A DNA stretch of 64,000 nt from Adenophora triphylla var. japonica (lineage: Eukaryota > Streptophyta > Magnoliopsida > Asterales > Campanulaceae), in contig JAFEMH010002562.1 in assembly GCA_022495995.1 (NCBI GenBank), forward strand, positions 248,001 through 312,000, in the 5' to 3' direction. Under the pieces are notes generated by a model. That model saw only the letters and a list, made by a program, of their open reading frames with translations, had not been told where the DNA came from and ran no database searches. Positions 1 to 13,100 of this stretch are shown in pieces. The position numbers and the translations under genes were made by a program. The first letter of the stretch is position 1. Each line of letters begins with the position of its first letter.

Positions 1-3000
1 TTAACTTAAAACTTAACAATGCTAATAATGAATCATTTGAACAAGATGCAAACACACTAAATGAACAATACATTAAAGAAATCTTTAAGCAGGTTACAGA
101 AAAAGAGGAAAACCGGGCCCAAGATGCCGAGGAGGTTTTGACAAGTGTGAACTTGGGTACTGTCGAGGAACCTAAAGAGACAGAGATCGGAAACTTCTTC
201 CAGGGGGTTGAACGGGACAGACTGGTTGATCTGCTCAGAGAATACACGGACGTCTTTGCGTGGTCATACAAGGATATGCCGGGGCTAGATAGTTCAATAG
301 TGGAGCACGTAATCCCTCTAGCACCGCATGCTAAGCCGCAGCGTAAATTGAGGAAAATCAAGCCGTAATGGTCTCTACAGGTCAAAGAAGAAATTGAGAA
401 GCTACTGCGGGTAGGATTCATCAGAGTAATCGAATATCCGACATGGTTGTCCAATATTGTGACCGTCACCAAGGCCAATGGGAAGGTGCGCTGCTGTGTA
501 GATTTCCGGGATCTGAATAAGGCCAGCCCCAAAGACGACTACCCCTTGCCAAACATAGACATCCTGGTGGACTCCACTGCCAACTACGAAGTCAAATCCT
601 TCGTTGATGGCTTTGCAGGCTACAACCAGATCAAGATGGCCGAAGAAGACCAAGAAAAGACAGCCTTCACCACACCGTGGGGGACTTACTGCTATACAAT
701 AATGCCATTTGGGCTCAAGAACGCCGGGGATACTTATCAAAGGGCAGCGACCGCGCTTTTTCATGATCCACAAGGAGATTGAGGTCTACGTAGACGACAT
801 GATAATCAACTCCAAAGGCGAGGACGGACAACACTTTGTTGACTTGCGAAAGTTCTTTGAGAGGCTGAGACAACATTCCATGAGGCTAAACCCTGCTAAA
901 TGCACCTTCAGAGTGACAAGGGGAAAAGTGCTTGGGTATATGGTCACGGAGCGAGGTATCGAAGTCGACCCCCGAAAGATCAAAGCCATTATGGACATGA
1001 GGCCACCTCAAACCCAGACAGAATTCAAGAGCTTTATGGGTAAACTGCAGTACATCAGCCGTTTCGTCAACCAGTTGACCACTATGTGCGAGCCCATTTT
1101 CAAGCTTATGAAGAAGAATGTAGACACAGAGTGGACCGAGGAATGCCAGGATGCCTTTGACTAGATCAAAGCATACTTAGTACATCCTCCAGTACTATGC
1201 CCCCCCACATAGACAGAAACCTCTTCTGCTATATCTCACTGTCACTGATACGGCAGTTGGGGCTATGCTTGCTCAGGAGAAGAAAGATTCTCGGGTAGAG
1301 AATGCCATTTACTTTGTCACCGGAAGTCAGCAGGAAGTGAGCTCAATTACTCCGCATGTGAAAAGACCTGTGCAGGACTGGTCTGGGTAGTCGGCAAGTT
1401 GAAGCATTATATGCAAGCCCACCCTGTGAATTTGGTCTCGAAAATGGACCCCATTAAGTATATCTTCGATAAGCCTTCCATCTCGATGCGTCTAGCAAAG
1501 TGGTCCTTCTTCTTAGCAGAGTACGACATCAACTACGTGACCAGAAAGACCATCAAGGGTCAAGCATTGTCAGACCATCTGGCGAACTTCCCCAGTAATG
1601 AGGACCGTGGGCCTGAACCCCAATTCCCAGATGAAGGGATCTTCGCAGTCGAGCCTGAAAACCGATGGCAGCTTTTCTTTGATGGAGCTGCTAACAAAAG
1701 AGGAAATGGCGTAGGGATGCTACTGGTCGATCCGAAAGATGAGCATACACCCATAGCCCTCAAGCTAAACTTCCCTGCCACGAACAATGTCGTTGAGTAC
1801 GAAGCTTGCATCGCTGGTTTGGAGGCTGCCCTAGAAAGGAATGTCAAATAGCTCGAAGTTTATGGAGACTCAGCCCTGATCATCAACCAGGTCTACAACA
1901 AATGGAAGACTGTGGACCCTAATCTTCAGCGGTATCATGCCCATATGGAGAAGTTGGATCGGACAGTTCAGAGAAGTGACTTTCCACTACTTGCCAAGGG
2001 AAAAGAACAGATTCGCAGATGCCCTTGCTACTTTAGCCTCACTGGTAGAGATCCCCGAGGGAAAAGCTATAAAACCCTTCAGAGTGGGTAGAAGAGAGGC
2101 CCCAGCTTTCTGTTGTGAAGTAGACCTGGGACCCGAGCCTATCAAGGAACCGTGGTACAATCAAATTTACCAGTTCCTCAAAGATGGAGAGTCAGCTTTC
2201 AAAGATGAAGAAGGTAGACCAAAAGAAGGTGTCAAAGCCAAGAGCTTGCAAGCCCTGAAAAGGTTGGCCTCCCATTATGTCATTCTAGGAGGCAACTTGT
2301 ACAAGAAGCGGTATCAAGGACCACTCCTCTTGTGCGTCACTCAAGAAAGGGCCAAAGAGTTGATGACTGAAGTCCACAATGGTCCCTGCGGTCCTCATAT
2401 GAATGCTAGAGCCCTGATGCAAGTAATCCTCAGAATGGGTTACTACTGGATTTCCATGGAGACAGACTGTGTTCAGCATGTCCGAGCGTGCGACAAATGC
2501 CAGCGGTTTGCCAACCTCAACCATCTCCCGCCTCATGACCTGTACTGCATGACGACTCCCTGGCCGTTTGCAACTTGGGGTATTGACGTGATAGGGAAGA
2601 TAGCCCCGGCAGGAAGCAATGGGCATGAATTCGTGTTAGTGGCAGTCGACTTCTTCACCAAGTGGGTAGAGGCCAAGTCCTACAAGGTCCTCACTTCCAA
2701 GAAGGTGGTCCAGTTTATCAAAGAAAACATAATGTGTAGATATGGGGTGCCCAATGAGATCATTTCTGATAATGGGTCACACTTTGAAGGGGACTGCGGT
2801 AGATTGCTGTCAGAGTTCAGATCACTCGCCACAAGTCGTCCCCGTACGCACTCGACTAATGGAGCCGTAGAAGCCGCTAATAAGACGCTCGAACGGATCA
2901 TCCGGAAAATGGCCACCCGTGGTCGTGATTGGCCCGAAAAGCCGCACCCGGCACTCGAGGCTACGTAACGTCTGTCGAACAGCCATAGGAGAAACCCCTT

Positions 3001-3412
3001 GCCCTAACTTACGGGATGGAAGCAAAGTGTTATCGGTGGAGTTGGAAATCCCATCATTAAGGGTCCTCCCGGAAAACAAAGTTGTCAACGAAGTAGAATG
3101 GTTGCGTAGCCGGCATGATGAGTTGGCCCCTCGCCGACGAAAGAAGGCTTAAAGCCATGGAGCATACCCGAGCCTATCGAGGCGAATGGCCGAGCATTTG
3201 ACAAAAAGGTCAAGGCCCGAGACATCAAAGAGGGTGACTTAGTGCCGAAAGTAAAGCCCCTACCGCAGACAACCCCGGGAAAATGGGAACCCGTTTGGAT
3301 CGCCCGTATGTGGTGCGAGAAGATACTATCGGGAGGAGCCATGAAACTTGCGGACTGGACGGCAATCCCTTTGTCCACCGGCCAACGGTGATAAGCTCCG
3401 AAGGTACTATGT
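1..3412 (+). pseudogene. Degenerate pol of a Tat-lineage Ty3/gypsy retrotransposon (RT, RNase H, integrase)
   Basis: The window opens inside pol. Reverse transcriptase spans about 140-1160 and contains the YVDD catalytic box (about 787-798) after the conserved MPFGLKNAG block. A first RNase H remnant (about 1160-1590) is followed by a second, archaeal-like RNase H (about 1660-1990, FFDGAANKRG). That dual RNase H marks the Tat/Ogre lineage. Integrase follows: an HHCC zinc finger near 2380-2510 (ending CDKCQ) and a DDE core (GIDVIG near 2580, ISDNGSH near 2762), then a scrambled C terminus ending about 3400. The reading is broken by an in-frame TAG at 366-368, a frameshift near 770, a TAG at 1162-1164, a badly shifted stretch 1165-1390 and a TAG near 1850. 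It is therefore dead. Gag, protease and the 5' LTR lie upstream of the window. The lineage call is firm; the exact clade is not. Confidence 0.93.
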
Positions 3413-4209
3413 CTAAGAAATAAAAAAAAAAGAAAAAAATAAAAAAAAAAAGAAGAAAAATATTAGTGCAAAAAGAGTAATACCACTAGGGCCGAAAACC
3501 CAAAAAGGACGGTCTAGGCAAAAACGTGGTTGCACATAAAAAATCTTAGTGCAAAAAGAGTAATGCCCATTAGGCCGAAAACCCAAAAAGGGCGGTCTAG
3601 GCAAAAACAGTGCACATAAAAAATATAGAAAAGAGTTCACCGTAATGAACTACGAAGACCTGAGCCCCTTAGTCTTTCTTGTAAAAGGGGAACGTAGGCA
3701 GCCATTTATGGTTCGGTCTAACTAAATAATAAAAAGGGCGATTAAGTTTTCATGAAATGCGTCCTAAACAATAATAAAGGATATTCAAGTTTTCATAAAA
3801 TGGGTCCTGAGCAAATCAATAAGACATCTGAGTTTTCATAAAATGTGTCTTGATTAATTTCTAAGATAATATTTCTTGTTCATTACAAGTTAAAAACTCC
3901 TTGATGAGTTCAAGCACGGTCTACTCTTGACTCTGCTAACCTGCTACAAAGACCTAAAATACAATAAAATGCCTAATAAGACTACTGTGTTTGTAAAATG
4001 GCAATAAGGGAATCCTAAGAAAAGATCCGTCGCCGTCATTCGCTGAGTCTTCTTTGATTTTCTTCCCTTTACCTCGACCCCGTCGAGTGTTCTTTCTCTT
4101 CTTCTCTATAATGTCGGTCTCCCTCATTTCGACCTCAGGTATCCTCACTGGAGCCTCTATCAAACCCGTGCCAATAAGTGCCCTCTCAACCCGAGCAAGA
4201 GTCCGCACT
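3413..4209 (+). repeat. Tat post-pol spacer with an 83-bp tandem duplication and shorter repeats
   Basis: After an A-rich tract, a unit starting TTAGTGCAAAAAGAGTAAT occurs at 3463 and again at 3546 (period 83 bp, few differences). A motif GAACTACG...ACGTAGGCAGCC follows at 3647-3703. It recurs twice beside the LTR (17660-17703 and 17928-17972) and so brackets the antisense genes. Three copies of AGTTTTCATAAAATG-type sequence lie at about 3749-3853. There is no sense-strand gene; 3954-4208 also carries the tail of antisense gene B. Confidence 0.75.
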
Positions 4210-5987
4210 CAGGGCCGACTCTTACCATGAGCAAAGTGAGCAATTGCTCAGGGCCTCCAAACTCCAAGGGGCCCATGTTCAGAATTTTGTAGTACTTCCT
4301 TCATCCCGAAATAAATATTTTAATTTTAATTTTAATTTTGATTAATACAAAATTAAAAAAATTGAAAAAAATTGGTCTTTTATTTTAATAGTGATAATAA
4401 TATTTTTACAATTGATCTCAAATTTCGATTTGTTATGATAAAAAAAATTGCAGTTTCACTTATGCTAACTTCAGTCCAGCAACATAGTTCATTGTGGTTT
4501 TTTTTTATAAAACCACAATTTTCTAAAACTTTTATAAATATCTTTATATGAAAGTACTTATATATATTTTATAGTTATTGTAGTTTTTTTTTTTATAAAT
4601 ATTAGGACCCAATTTTCATATTTCGCACAGGCCCCTATAATTTCCGGACGGGCCTCGTCCGCACTTCCTCCTCCGAGCCTCGGCCAAAGGAGCGACCTCG
4701 GACAATCTCTTGTATCGAGCCTCCATATCTCTCGATCGTCACCCGACCGGTTATGGCGACTCGCCTTAGCTTCAGCCTCCCTCGTAGTCCTACTCGAGCC
4801 GCGCCACTCCCAATAAAGCCCGACGTCTCTCCCCCAATATGACCCGAGTCGCTCCCATCTCCCTCTCATACCAATCCAAGTAGACAAAGTGGTCAAGATG
4901 GTACTCTTCCTGCTCCTGAAGATAGCCCTGGGTGGAAAAGCAGCGTATGTCCAAGCCCTCGAGAAGAATGAGAAGCAGGCCGGATCCCTCATAGCTAATG
5001 GCACCACCTCCATGGTATGGATGTCCTCCCAATCGCCCAATGGCTCCTGTAAGGCCCCGAACCGCCCTGATACCAAGCAGGTATGTAGAAGGATGACCAA
5101 CGTAACCCCGGAACCCTCACTATATAGGACTCCCCAAATATCCTCCCGGGTCCGCAACCTCCAAAGTGAGGTACCCACCGGATGTCCGAAGTGGATAACC
5201 TAGCCATCACCAGCCTCCCAGCCTACCCTGGTCCCGCTGTCGAGGTGCACCTCTCCGAGAAATCACCCAAGGGCACCGAGTCGGCAAAGCCCCCGGCAAA
5301 GCCCCAAGCCTCTCCCGCAGCCCATAAAGACAAGCATGCCTGACTCCTGCACCTCATGAAATGGTCTCCCCTATCCATCCTATCAATGCCATGCAAAGTC
5401 TCCCCCAAAACCAGTGGAACAATGTCCTTCCCAGTCCTGCAATCTCTGACCATGTCTAAGAGACCACCATGACAGATCCCCACGGACTCAGCGGTGAACA
5501 GAGAAGAAAATACGCAGAGGATAAAGGCATCCATAGCCACCGTGTTCGCAGCCATAGCCGGAGACCCAAACCTGCCCGGGATATCAGAAAGGTCAATCCT
5601 ATCCGGGGCTATCATCATCCCCTCGGCCTCTCCCAGAGAAATCTGCAGAAAAGATGCAAGCTTTGTCGTCACCGGCGCGTCTCCGATCAGCGGAATTGAT
5701 ATAGCCTCAATTTCTGGACCCCCAATCAAGGCTCAGAAGTCTTCATGCGTTGGGACAATCTCATTGTAAGAAAAGCAGTAAACGTGTCTCCGGACGTCCC
5801 AAAACTTTGTTGCTGCTCTCAAAAGGTCCCAATCGGGCGAGAGATCCCTCAAATGCCATAAAAACTTGATCTTGAAGGTAGAATCAAGCAACCCCTTGTG
5901 AGATTGAAAGTTGTATCTCACCCAAGACTGAAGATCAGACAGAAAGCGGTCTCTCTTCCCCCTTTGCAATCTAACGGGCTTCTCCAT
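3954..5987 (-). pseudogene. Antisense gene B of the Tat element, DUF7745-like retroelement-associated protein
   Basis: Read on minus from the ATG at 5985-5987, the protein starts MEKPVRLQRGK. It shows the block pattern of the plant retroelement-associated family DUF7745: FWDVRRHVYCFSYNEIVPT (about 5775-5830), then ALIGGPEIEAIS, an LP-rich middle and a VPLVLGETLHGIDR block (about 5390-5430). Its function is unknown. A TGA interrupts it at about 5730 where the family usually has a tryptophan or glutamine codon. Further frame changes occur near 5225, 5000 and 4790, and a hAT MITE splits the 3' part at 4210-4657. The last part (3954-4208) is basic, with an RRGRGKGKK stretch. An upstream TTG-initiated extension to 6080 is possible, but the ATG fits better and lies 141 bp from the paired promoter-like box. 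The family assignment comes from remembered family patterns, so confidence is moderate. Confidence 0.6.
4210..4657. mobile_element. Non-autonomous hAT-type element (448 bp) with 8-bp target duplication
   Basis: The left end reads CAGGGCCGACTC. The right end, on the opposite strand, reads CGAGGCCCGTCC, giving short imperfect inverted ends of the plant hAT CAGGGCCG type. It is flanked on both sides by TCCGCACT (4202-4209 and 4658-4665), the 8-bp duplication expected of hAT. The interior is AT-rich, has no transposase and includes a Stowaway-like relic near 4294 (ACTTCCTTCATCCCG). It interrupts antisense gene B. Confidence 0.75.
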
Positions 5988-6087
5988 CGCAAAATGATCA
6001 AAGGTGGTGTCTTTAGTTCCAATATGTGCTCTGGGAACAGTTGGGACAAGTCTAAGTTGAAAATGAAATGAAATGGCCAAGCCTTGG

Positions 6088-6168
6088 TTTTATTAAAAAA
6101 ATAACCAAATCTGCATAAGACTCGTAAGCCGCACGACCTCATTTGCCCTCAGGTCCAGACCGCACGGC
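6088..6168 (-). promoter_or_regulatory. Paired GCCGCACGGC box and AT-rich stretch ahead of antisense gene B
   Basis: Two related 10-mers lie at 6128-6137 (GCCGCACGAC) and 6159-6168 (ACCGCACGGC), 31 bp apart. An AT-rich TATA-like run follows about 24 bp downstream on minus (6088-6104). The gene B ATG at 5987 is 141 bp from the proximal box. The same pair lies ahead of gene A and the LTR. The promoter role is inferred from position. Confidence 0.45.
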
Positions 6169-6519
6169 CTCATTTACCTGATGTAAGTGACAAATCTGCA
6201 GCAACCAAGTTGCTGCCCAAAGGGAGTTTTCACCCCTCTTTTTCAACCAAAACCTGTACAAAAACATGTTCAAAGACCATCCAAGCATTTATACATCATT
6301 ATATATCATTTTGGCCCGCCCAGCCCCAATTCCAAGCAAAAAACTGCCCCGAGGCTCAAGTAATATGCAAATTAATAAAGCATAAATAGGAAAAGCAAAT
6401 AAAACAGTATTACATTGTTTTCGCCCCATCGGCGCCCATATAAAGCAAAAAATAAACAAAATGTGCATAAAACTTGTTCATTGTTTGTTTTTCCTTCCTA
6501 AGTCAATTCTAGAGACCTC

Positions 6520-6824
6520 CTAGGCCTCCGATCCTTCCTCTTCGTCGCTGCTCAGCTCATAAACGCTAGCCTCCCTCATTAAGTCCTCCGCTTCGCTCAC
6601 ATCTGAAAGGTGGACATTGTCATGCTCGTACTCAGCCAGCTACTCCAAGATGTCAGCATTGGGTCCTCGTCCCCGAGGCATGGTACTGGAAGAGTACTCC
6701 GAAGCCGATGAGGTAGATGCTGTGCCCCCGACATGCCTTCTCTTGCGTCCGGGCTCCTGTACGTCCGCCGCCGCCTTTGAAGCGCAGGCCAGCTTCCTCA
6801 GAAGGGACCGGCACATGTCCTTCC
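6520..6824 (-). pseudogene. 3' part of antisense PMD gene A (last exon, split by copia insertion)
   Basis: This continues exon 4 of gene A across the copia element. Joined at the CTTCC target duplication, the frame runs on from 14844 to 6824 without a shift and ends at a TAG at 6520-6522. The tail is serine-rich, then acidic (SSDEEEGSEA at the C terminus). One in-frame TAG interrupts it at about 6641-6643. The acidic C-terminal tail has no recognised domain. That the frame can be rejoined exactly at the target duplication is good evidence that this was coding sequence before the insertion. Confidence 0.7.
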
Positions 6825-8210
6825 TGTTGGTGTAATGCCCTAGGCTTTAGTTATGTTTAACTGAAAACCGTTATGTATCATCTTTATCGTTTATGTTTAT
6901 TATTTGATTATTATATAGTTTGCATATTTATTGTAATAATCTCCGTCCCTAATTATTAAGAGAATAATTAGTATAATTGTCAATGGATAATCATATGATG
7001 ATTATATGCATAGAGATGCACATTGAAATTATGGGTACTTGTTAGAGAACAAGTGACTGGACTTGACCCGTATGAGATTTATGTCATGATCAAATATCAT
7101 AATTAAATCTCATATGGTCACTTCATTTAGTCCCTAGACCTGAGATTATCATGACCTTACATATGATGAAAGTTATGTTTGATTTTAGTCAAACGGTATC
7201 TTAACACGATATCTATAAAGGCTATCTTTGGCATGATCGGATTCATGATGGGAAGGATGATAAGTAAAGATGGAATTTATCCCTCGGAAGAGAGATGTTT
7301 GCTTGGGCCCCTCGATGAGTGATAATGATGAAAGCGTGTGGCCACACCCCAATATGATTGGACTATCATTATACTCAAGATTGAGAAAGCATTGAACAAA
7401 TACAAGTTGACGTGGACCATGACTTGTGTTCAATATAACATCGTGAGACAAAGGGAGAAATGGAAGTGTACCATTGGAAACGTGAACTCTTACGTTGTGT
7501 TATTTGGGTAGACATAATGGCTTGCTAGAGTCCGCTTATGTCTTATGAGGGTCGATATGATCGGACTCATTGCCAACATAATACAATCCTATTGGATCAC
7601 ACACAAATAGAATGAATTGGTTAAACCGGAGGAAGAATGATTGAGAGTCTCAGTATCTGGCTACATATGTCACGCGACATATTAAGCCAATGGCTTAATA
7701 TACTGCGCGACATAATAAGCCCGTACGCGGTTTGACAGCCTGTCTCTCCTAATACGATTAGGAGACGTATTCTTACTATTGTAGTATAAATACAAGGGGT
7801 CTGTCAGACCTAATTCTCTAGCCGAATTTTTCAATAGAAATTCACAATCAAAAGTCCTCTCAATATTCTTCCATAAGTTTTAGGAATCTAGCAATTCCCA
7901 ACCCGAGAATTGTTCTCGACATTCATATTTGTGTGGATTACCAAAAGAGGGTCTTAATTTTGTTCAAACAAATCAAAGACCTAGAGTTCAAATCTGAAGA
8001 TCCAAAGGAGTTGAAGATTTGAAGATCAAAAGTTTGTGATTACGAATCACATAATTATCCGTTCGATAGCTCAAGACCGGAAAGCAATTTAGGTTGGTAA
8101 ATTCTATCTCATAGCTATTCAATTTAATTGTATAGAACGGATCTTAGGGCTTGGGTTTTGTGTTAATTTTATGCTTAATTCCGCTGCACATGGACCCATA
8201 AAACCCAACA
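6825..8210 (+). repeat. 5' LTR of copia element 1
   Basis: It begins TGTTGGTGTAATGCCC and ends ACCCAACA. A TATA box (TATAAATA) is at 7785-7792. A perfect hairpin TCTCCTAAT/ATTAGGAGA lies just upstream (7744-7764). Two TGTCACGCGACATA-like boxes are at 7666-7681 and 7701-7714. Confidence 0.95.
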
Positions 8211-8211
8211 G

Positions 8212-8224
8212 TGGTATCAAAGCC
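8212..8224 (+). other. Primer binding site of copia element 1 (initiator-Met type)
   Basis: TGGTATCAAAGCC begins two bases after the 5' LTR end. It differs by one base from the usual plant copia site complementary to initiator tRNA-Met. Confidence 0.85.
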
Positions 8225-10117
8225 CCGTTCGTATGGTTAAGTTTGAATTAACATGCTAGAATGATTATATAAATTGTTTATATGTTCGTTGCATGTTTTT
8301 GTATGCGATAGAATATTTATTGTTTATGTGAAACAATATGAAAATCGTTTTCGAATTATGATGAATTAAATCTGTAAAAGGGCTGTTTTATATGATTTAA
8401 TTGCATGTAATCTGAATTGATTGAAATCTGGAAATCCTGCGAACTGGCTACCTATGTCGTGCGACATAGTAGGCCACATGTGGAAATCTGGTAATCTGGC
8501 TAGTTATGTCACGCGACATACTTAGCCACTGGCTGGTTATGTCACGCGACATAATAAGCCAAATCTGGGCAGAATCAGTTTGTTTAATTTTTCTGCTATT
8601 CTGTGATTGTGTTTACAATCTGAGATGTTTTATGTCTTAATCTGGATGCTATAAATTTCTGGAAATAAAATTTATAGGGCTATGCTAGATTAATTCATTA
8701 TTTATGATGCATGCTTAATTAATTTAAATGTGTTTTATTAATTATTGCGATGCATGAATTAATTGTTCTTAAGTGTTAAGAATTTTATTAGATGTTTAGT
8801 TGAAACATTGATTCATAGTTTCCTAATATGTTTAGATTTAGACATTGTAAATTTTGGATTTTATGATTGTTTATGGAAACAAGTCATAATTACGCGAAAT
8901 TTAAAAGGAAACTGATTGTTTATAAAAGGTAGTGATTATGTTGCCAAATCAGAGCTGATTTCTAATTATGCATGACTAGGAGAGTTTTGTCTAAGGAAGA
9001 GTTGGTACTTAAGTAGTCCTTGTGGCTCACATCTTCCTGGGAACTCACCTGGTGCATGGTTATGACTATCTTTGCTGATATGCTTATAATCTACCTTAAA
9101 GAACCTTCATTTAACTTTTAAGTTCTTTATGCCAATTCATGATTAAAACACTTGAGACCACTCCGGATAGTTTTTGGGGTGGCTCGCTATAGCAAGGTGC
9201 TTTGATTCTATTCCGTTTGCGAGCAAGATGAGGAAATGGTGGTTCCTATACGTTTAAAGTGGATGAACTTAATTGGGTTATCAAAATGGTTTTGGACCCA
9301 AGGCATAAGATGAGATTAAAATATGCTTAGACATATGATGTCTTAAATAAATCTCATAAAAGATCCTAAGAGTCATATACGATATGATTGATGTTTTCTA
9401 CCTAATTAGTTTAATCTTGAGTGGTGCGCCATAGCGTACTTGAGATTAAATTAAAGTTGGATCTTAGTCCTAAGAGTCATATACGATATGATTGATGTTT
9501 TTCTACCTAATTAGTTTAGTCTTAAGCGGTGCGCCATAGCGTACTTGAGATTAAATTAAAGTTGAATCTTAGCCCATTAAATGCATATTATGCTTATTTG
9601 CATTGGAAGGTGTATGATTTAGTGGGAGTATTTGTAAAATACATTATTTGCTCTTAAATGATAAATATGTTGATATTGATATGTGTTCATATAATTTGTA
9701 TATTTTGTTGTAGAAGTAGCATTACATAATGATAATTGCGATTCGTCCTTATGAAGGACGAAGTTCGAAAGGAACGATACATTTAATTCTGATTGGATCA
9801 GAAGCCTAAAGAATGGTTCTTGGGTAAATGTGTACGTTCTTGACGAATCCGTTCCTACTGAATCCACTGCAAATGTTGCAAAGGGCAAATAAGGAAGCAA
9901 CATTAGAAACATATTGATGATTCTGACAATATTGCTTGCCTTGTAATTGCCACCATGTTTAAAGGCTCTTATGAAGAACCTTGAGCACATGATAACTATT
10001 CTTTTGTTCTAGCATAACGCAAAAGGGGAAATGTTCCAAGTGCATGCTAGGCAAAAGATATATGTTGTGGTGAAGGCTCTTAATTCATGAGATGAAAGAA
10101 GGAGCAATCCGCAAATT
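8225..10117 (+). repeat. Leader and gag remnant of copia element 1, with a 104-bp tandem duplication
   Basis: No open frame survives. Three TATGTC(A/G)(C/T)GCGACATA boxes lie at 8453-8468, 8505-8520 and 8538-8553. They match the LTR boxes. A unit beginning TCCTAAGAGTCATATACG is tandemly duplicated at 9364-9467 and 9468-9572 (period 104 bp, few differences). The position is that of the untranslated leader and gag. Confidence 0.7.
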
Positions 10118-13100
10118 GTGTTAATGGTTGACACAAGAAAAGGGTTCATAAAGGAAGGAAAAGAAGGTAAAGCAAAAGTTGCTAAACCTAGGACAAATGT
10201 TGTCATAGCCGAAGAGGCTAAACCCAAAGTGTCTCAAAAGGATGCATTTTGCTATCATTGCAATAAGATTGTCATTGGAAGCAAAGTTGCAAGGCTTATT
10301 AGGAAGGCCTAAAAGGTGAAGAAGGGCAATATGATTGCTACTACTTCAAGTATCTATATGATAGATATTTTCCTTTCGACTTCTTGTTCTTGGGTATATG
10401 ATACAAAGATTTGGATCCCACATTTGTTTAAATGTGCAAGGAACAAAGAATAGAAAGCTACTCAAATAAGGTAAATTAAACCTAAGCACGAGAATGGAGC
10501 AAGAGTTGCTACATTAGCCATAGGGACTTATGAAGTCACCTTACCTTGTGAAGTAGTACTTTTTTTGAATAAGTATGACTACGTTCCGAATTTGAATAGG
10601 AGTATTATTTCCGTTTCTTAAATGGATGATGAAGGATATAATTTTCTTATTTTCAATAAGAAGTTTTATATTTATTTAATAATATGCCTTATTGTAATGC
10701 ATATGTCATTAAATGGTCTTCATATCCTTGATGATGAGAAACAAAATAATGTTGAAGATATCTATAATATAAATGGAAATCTAAATCGAACAATATGAAC
10801 AAAGCGTTCATATGGCATTGCCGGCTTGGTCAAATAAATAAGAAACATATATCTAAACTCCATTAACATGGACCTTTAGACTCATATGACCATGAATCAT
10901 TTGAGAAATGTGGATCTTATTTATTGGGATTATCGACCAAACCACCCTACACTAAAGTAGTGGGAGGGCTAGTGACTTATTGGTCATTATACATGAGATG
11001 TATGTGGACCATTAAGCAAAGATTGCTAGGGAGGATTTCGGTATTTCATCATATTTCACTAAAGACTTATCTAGATATGATTATGTCTATCTGATGAAGT
11101 CCAAAGGTGAATCGTTTGAGATGTTTCGAACATTTCAAGATGAAGTGCAAAACAACTTGGCAAAACTATTAAGTACTTCGATTGGATCGAGGTAATGAAT
11201 ATTTGAGCCAAGAGTTTGACAATCATCTCAAAACTATGAAATCGTTTCAGAGTTGACTCAACCCGGAACACCACATTGTATGGTGTGTCTAAAAGGAGGA
11301 ATTGAACCTTGTAGGACATGGTTCGTTCGATGATGTGTCAATTAGACTTTCCTATTTCCTATTTCCTTTTGAGGATATGCATTAGAAATAATGCGGTTAC
11401 ACTGAAATGAGTCCTTACTAAATCGGTTCCTAAGACCCCACATGAGATGTGGCATGGAAGAAAACTTAGTTTGTCTTTCATGAAGATTTGGGGTTGCGAA
11501 TCTTATGTAAAGAGACCTGTCTCTTATAAGTTAGCACCAAATTTGACGAGGTCATTTTCGGAAATTAATCTTACAACCGCAAAGAGAACAAAATGTTTGT
11601 TGCTCTACACGATTTGTTTATTGAGAAATAGTTTCTCAATAAAGAATCTAGTGGGAGTAAAATTAATCTTGAAGAGAGTTCAAGAACCTGAAAATGACAT
11701 GGATCCAAGAGTAGAGACAGAACCAAGTTCACAAAGGAGTTGTGGAACCGGTTCAAGATGCACAAGTCCATCGTAGATTGGATAGGTCACGATCCGAACT
11801 CAAGAAATAGTGATTTCTCGTTGCGGAAAGTGATGAAGTGGAAGTCATTAAGAATGACGATCCTACTTTCTATCAAGAAGCGATGTCCTCTCCTAATTTG
11901 GATAAATGGTTAGGAACCATGGAATCCGAATTACAATCCATGTTTGACAATCAAGTTTGGAAACTTGATTGAGCTACCTAAAAGTGTAAAAACTAAAGGG
12001 TGCAAGTAGGTCTTCAAGACCAACATGGATGTGAAGATGTATACTTTCATGACTAAGGATTGTAACAAAGGGATTTAGGCAAATTCATAGTATTGACTAT
12101 GTTGAAACCTTTTTCGCCAGTTACAATGTCGAAGTCTGTTAGATTTTCAATTGCCATTATCCCATATTGTGACTATGTGATATGACAAATGGATGTCAAA
12201 CGACTTTCTTTAAATGGAAAGATTATTAAGGATGTGTATAGTACACAACCCGAATAGTTTGACGATCCAAGAAACTCTAATAGAGTATGCATGTTGCAAA
12301 GATCCATGAGATGGGTTGAAGCAAGCTTCAAGAAATTGGAATCTTCATTTTGATGAATTGGTCAAAGAGTTTGACTTTATCAAGTACGAAGATGAACCTT
12401 GTGTATGCATGAAATTCAGTGGGAGCGTGGTATTATTTCTATTGTTTATTACAATGATATCTTACTCATTAGAAAAACAAGTTCCGACACTTAAGACTGT
12501 TAAGTCTTGGTCAAGGAAAGATTTCTCAATGAAAGATATGGGTAAAGCCGCTTACATCCTTGGCATCAAGATCTATAGAGATGGATCTAGAAGGATAAAT
12601 TGGTTTGAGTCAAAGTGTTCACATTGACAAGATTCTTAGAAGAGTCTAAGAAGAGTAGCTTGTCAATGGGTCATGGTATTTCTCTTAGCAATATTCATTG
12701 TCTTATGACAAATGATGAGCAAAAGGGAATGAATGAAGTTCCATATGCTGCAGCACTTGGATCTGTCATGTATGCCATGATTTGTACTAGACTCGACGTC
12801 TCATATGCTATAAGCATGATGAGTCGATACCAATCTGATCCTGTTGAGAACCAATGGATGGTAGTCAAGATGATCCTAAGTACTTAAGAAGAACTAATGA
12901 TACGTTCTTGGGATTTGAAAGATTGGAAGTTAATCTTGTTGTAAGGGTTACAAAGATGCTAGCTTCCAAACTGACAAAGTTATTTTAAAATCGCAATTAG
13001 GATTTGTGTTTGTGCTTATTAGAGGTGCAAATTTGATTGGAAGAGTTCCAAGCAGAAATTGTAGCCGATTCTACTACTAAGGCCATATTTTAGCAACATA
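10118..13100 (+). pseudogene. Shredded copia gag-pol (integrase, RT, RNase H remnants)
   Basis: Recognisable pieces lie in the right order. A zinc-knuckle relic (CYHCN) is near 10250. A GAG-pre-integrase/integrase region runs about 10800-11500, including the MWHGRKLSLSFMKIWGCES motif at 11447. An RT piece near 12190 reads QMDVKRLSLNG where functional copia has a tryptophan codon before it; here that codon is TGA. RT/RNase H follows at 12316-12890 (KQASRNWNLHF, KDMGKAAYILGIKIYRDGSRR, PYAAALGSVMYAM). Stops and frameshifts fall every 100-300 bp, and the YVDD box is corrupted (about 12450). No protein could be made from it. Confidence 0.9.
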
